In this document: positions 5,266 to 6,667 of the stretch, in pieces
How the letters are laid out: each line of letters begins with the position of its first letter
How positions within the stretch are numbered: the first letter of the stretch is position 1
NCBI GenBank assembly: GCA_947036475.1
Contig: CAMQRG010000111.1
Location: 1-6,667, forward strand
Origin: an uncultured Clostridia bacterium
GTDB taxonomy: Bacteria > Bacillota > Clostridia > Lachnospirales > Anaerotignaceae
DNA length: 6,667 nucleotides
Reading direction: 5' to 3'
Made by a program: the position numbers and the translations under genes
The notes under the pieces: model-generated
Databases searched by the model: none
What the model was told of the DNA's origin: nothing
The model's input: the letters and a program-made list of their open reading frames with translations, nothing else

Positions 5266-5835
5266 TCAGTTTCCATTTTCGTTTTCCTGTTCCGCAGGCT
5301 GGAGGCGGGCAATGCGCCGCAGGGCGCGAACGCCGTTCTCATTTAACTGCCTCTGCCATACGCTTATGCTCGGCGCCCACTTGAAACCATTGGATTTCAG
5401 TTCTTTCCGGATTTCCTCATCAGGCTTTTCGTCGAAAAGCACCTGTATGCGGTTTTTTTCCGTATTCATCACGACCGTTCCGCCAGAAAACGTCCAGCCT
5501 TCGCCAAAAGACGACTGCCCGCGTTTTTCCAGTTCCCGTATCCGTTCTTTCACGCGCCGCATATTGGCGTTGTTATTCTGGAGAATGTAAGAAGGGTACG
5601 GCTTTTGGCCGAAATAAGCTGCCAGAATATAGCTGTCCATTTTTGACGCGTCATTGTCAGACATATCCTCGAAGCCGCGCATTGTCCGATGCTTTTTATA
5701 ATAAGTATTCGCCCGTTTCATATATTCCTGGTGCGCCTGCAAGTCCTCCAGTTTCTTCCGCAGTTTTTCCAGCGCGTCGGGATCGTCCGAAGATATGATT
5801 CTGCTGTTTTCCCATTTTTCTTTATTCTCTGTCAT
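5266..5835 (-). CDS. Mobile-element protein with coiled coil and C-terminal KSNGFKWAPS/WQRQL module
   Basis: The 189-residue protein starts MTENKEKWENSRIISSDDPD. I chose ATG at 5835 because AAAGGAG (5848-5842) lies 6 bases upstream; a TTG at 5862 would add nine residues encoded across that ribosome site and is unlikely. Residues 20-50 are a charged helix, probably coiled coil. Residues 81-99 (PSYILQNNNANMRRVKERI) are a block I have seen in many Firmicutes element proteins. The C-terminus has GWTFSGGTVV (113-122), IQVLFDEKPDEE (130-141), ELKSNGFKWAPS (145-156) and WQRQL (160-164). The last blocks resemble the C-terminal end of DUF3560-type plasmid proteins. The module looks like a small alpha/beta fold that might bind nucleic acid. 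Function is not established. It begins 29 bases after the ArdC-like gene, a pairing in line with establishment or antirestriction functions. Confidence 0.85.
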   Translation of the reverse strand: MTENKEKWENSRIISSDDPDALEKLRKKLEDLQAHQEYMKRANTYYKKHRTMRGFEDMSDNDASKMDSYILAAYFGQKPYPSYILQNNNANMRRVKERIRELEKRGQSSFGEGWTFSGGTVVMNTEKNRIQVLFDEKPDEEIRKELKSNGFKWAPSISVWQRQLNENGVRALRRIARLQPAEQENENGN

Positions 5836-5864
5836 AAAATGCTCCTTTCGTCTTCTTTCCAATT

Positions 5865-6629
5865 TTATACCGCAGTGCCATATGCTTTCTCCACATCAAA
5901 TTCCTGATTTATCTCCATGAAATAACTGTCGATCCCATTGATGATTTCAGCGGCAGCGTCCTTTATTGTTTCCAGTGATTTTCTCAATTCCGGAAGTGCT
6001 TTCCCGCTGCTCCATGAAGCAACGTAACCAAAGGAATAGTCCGAGGTATCCAGGCCATAGTGCTGGCAGACCGTGTAAGCAACGCTTTCCGCCTGCACTT
6101 CTCTGGTATTCCGGTCAATTTTTGGTTGTTCCTCTTTTGGGGCGTTCCGGTCGAAATCATGCAGCCTGGCATGGGCAATTTCATGAATGGTAGTTTTCAA
6201 GTTCTGGAGCTCGCTCATGCCCACATCAACTACGATTCGTTTATCTACAAAGTCACAATAGCCATATGCGGCACTGTGGATTTCCTCGAATGCAATCGGA
6301 TAAGGCGACACCCGTTCCAACGCAGCGAAGAAATCCTTATACTGTTCTACATTTCCGGTCAGTTCGTCCACGGCAACAGAGGGCAGCTCCCGTCCTTCGG
6401 TCTGAGAAATGTCAAACACATACGCTGTTCTATAAAAAGGGATAATAACCTTTTCTTCCGTGACAGGCTTGCCGTTCTCCCCGATAACAGGGAGTTTCGT
6501 AACCGGATCGAGTTTTTCTTTTTTCACCTTGCAGGGCGCAGGGGCAAGTATCCGTATACCCTTTTCGCCTTTTTTCACTTTCCGTCCAAACTTTGTTCTC
6601 CATGCCTGAAATCCATATCCTTGTTTCAT
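5865..6629 (-). CDS. ArdC-type antirestriction protein/HExxH metallopeptidase, short N-terminus
   Basis: The 254-residue protein has two regions. Residues 1-80 match the C-terminal part of the ArdC N-terminal (ssDNA-binding) domain: GYGFQAWRTKFGRKVKKGEK (4-23), GIRILAPAP (24-32) and the TAYVFDISQT strand (68-77). Residues 95-254 form a zinc metallopeptidase-like domain with HEIAH (149-153) and a likely third ligand E181 in REVQAESVAYTVCQHYG (176-192), followed by DTSDYSFGYVASWS. ArdC proteins of plasmids and conjugative elements bind single-stranded DNA and protect it from host restriction during transfer. The usual start of the domain, about 40-60 residues before the GY.AW block, is missing. 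AAAGGAGG (6643-6636) lies 6 bases before the ATG and an in-frame TAA (6644-6642) overlaps that site, so this is the only possible start. The protein may be a natural short form or a remnant. The catalytic residues look intact. Confidence 0.9.
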   Translation of the reverse strand: MKQGYGFQAWRTKFGRKVKKGEKGIRILAPAPCKVKKEKLDPVTKLPVIGENGKPVTEEKVIIPFYRTAYVFDISQTEGRELPSVAVDELTGNVEQYKDFFAALERVSPYPIAFEEIHSAAYGYCDFVDKRIVVDVGMSELQNLKTTIHEIAHARLHDFDRNAPKEEQPKIDRNTREVQAESVAYTVCQHYGLDTSDYSFGYVASWSSGKALPELRKSLETIKDAAAEIINGIDSYFMEINQEFDVEKAYGTAV

Positions 6630-6635
6630 AGTTAT

Positions 6636-6643
6636 CCTCCTTT
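6636..6643 (-). promoter_or_regulatory. Shine-Dalgarno site AAAGGAGG for the ArdC-like gene
   Basis: AAAGGAGG sits 6 bases before ATG 6629 and overlaps an in-frame TAA, so translation cannot have entered from further upstream in this frame. It shows that the shortened ArdC-like protein is expressed from its own start. No promoter is visible in the remaining 24 bases to the window edge. Confidence 0.8.
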
Positions 6644-6667
6644 AATGCTTGCTAAAATATAAAAATC

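Noticed and set aside
5257..5268. Tandem GTATCA GTATCA
   Set aside because: Only two six-base units, one of them overlapping a stop codon; no related copies or function seen.
3427..5542. 16-bp identical repeat TTCCAGTTCCCGTATC at 3427-3442 and 5527-5542
   Set aside because: Both copies encode an IRELE coiled-coil stretch in frame on the minus strand, so shared residues and codon choice explain the match.
4892..5590. 232-codon open frame on the plus strand
   Set aside because: It runs antisense across the annealing-protein gene and the next upstream gene, is low in complexity (Ser/Phe/Arg), and has no ribosome site.
6060..6662. 200-codon open frame on the plus strand
   Set aside because: It is antisense to the ArdC-like gene whose HEIAH and GEKGIRILAP motifs identify the real frame.
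6632..6667. Possible 3' end of an upstream minus-strand gene (11 codons ending in TAA)
   Set aside because: Too short to identify; one frame staying open for 11 codons is expected by chance.

Overview
The window looks like part of a mobile genetic element (integrative and conjugative element, plasmid or temperate phage) from a Gram-positive gut-type Clostridia/Firmicutes host. This is inferred from strong AGGAGG-type ribosome binding sites before most genes, moderate GC, and protein families I associate with such elements. No structural phage gene, relaxase, integrase or replication initiator is visible, so phage and conjugative element cannot be told apart here. The first 46 bases are not biological: they are an Illumina Nextera i7/Read 2 adapter left on the end of the assembled sequence.

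All nine genes lie on the minus strand and read from right to left with small gaps (29, 30, 14, 91, 1, 93, 2 and 12 bases), as in one polycistronic early-gene operon. In order of transcription they are: an ArdC-type antirestriction/HExxH metallopeptidase lacking the usual N-terminal start of its ssDNA-binding domain (6629-5865); a coiled-coil protein with a C-terminal module common on mobile elements (5835-5266); a Rad52/Sak-type single-strand annealing protein (5235-4468); a very acidic 118-residue protein of unknown function (4453-4097); an SbcC/Rad50-like zinc-hook ATPase (4005-2200); a CHC2-type zinc finger plus TOPRIM primase-like protein (2198-1131); a conserved 142-residue protein of unknown function (1037-609); a 104-residue Cys-containing protein (606-292); and a Cys-rich zinc-ribbon protein cut off by the adapter (279-47).

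Together they suggest a replication and recombination module. The annealing protein and the SMC-like ATPase would process and anneal DNA ends, the primase would start DNA synthesis, and the ArdC-like protein would protect incoming or single-stranded DNA. No nuclease partner (SbcD/Mre11 or lambda-exonuclease type), SSB or replicative helicase lies inside the window. No stretch above 300 bases lacks a gene. The two largest gaps hold a perfect 8-bp hairpin (4059-4078) and a small hairpin plus a helically phased direct repeat (1069-1112). I found no tRNA, rRNA, CRISPR array, insertion sequence or convincing promoter; the operon promoter is presumably beyond the right edge.
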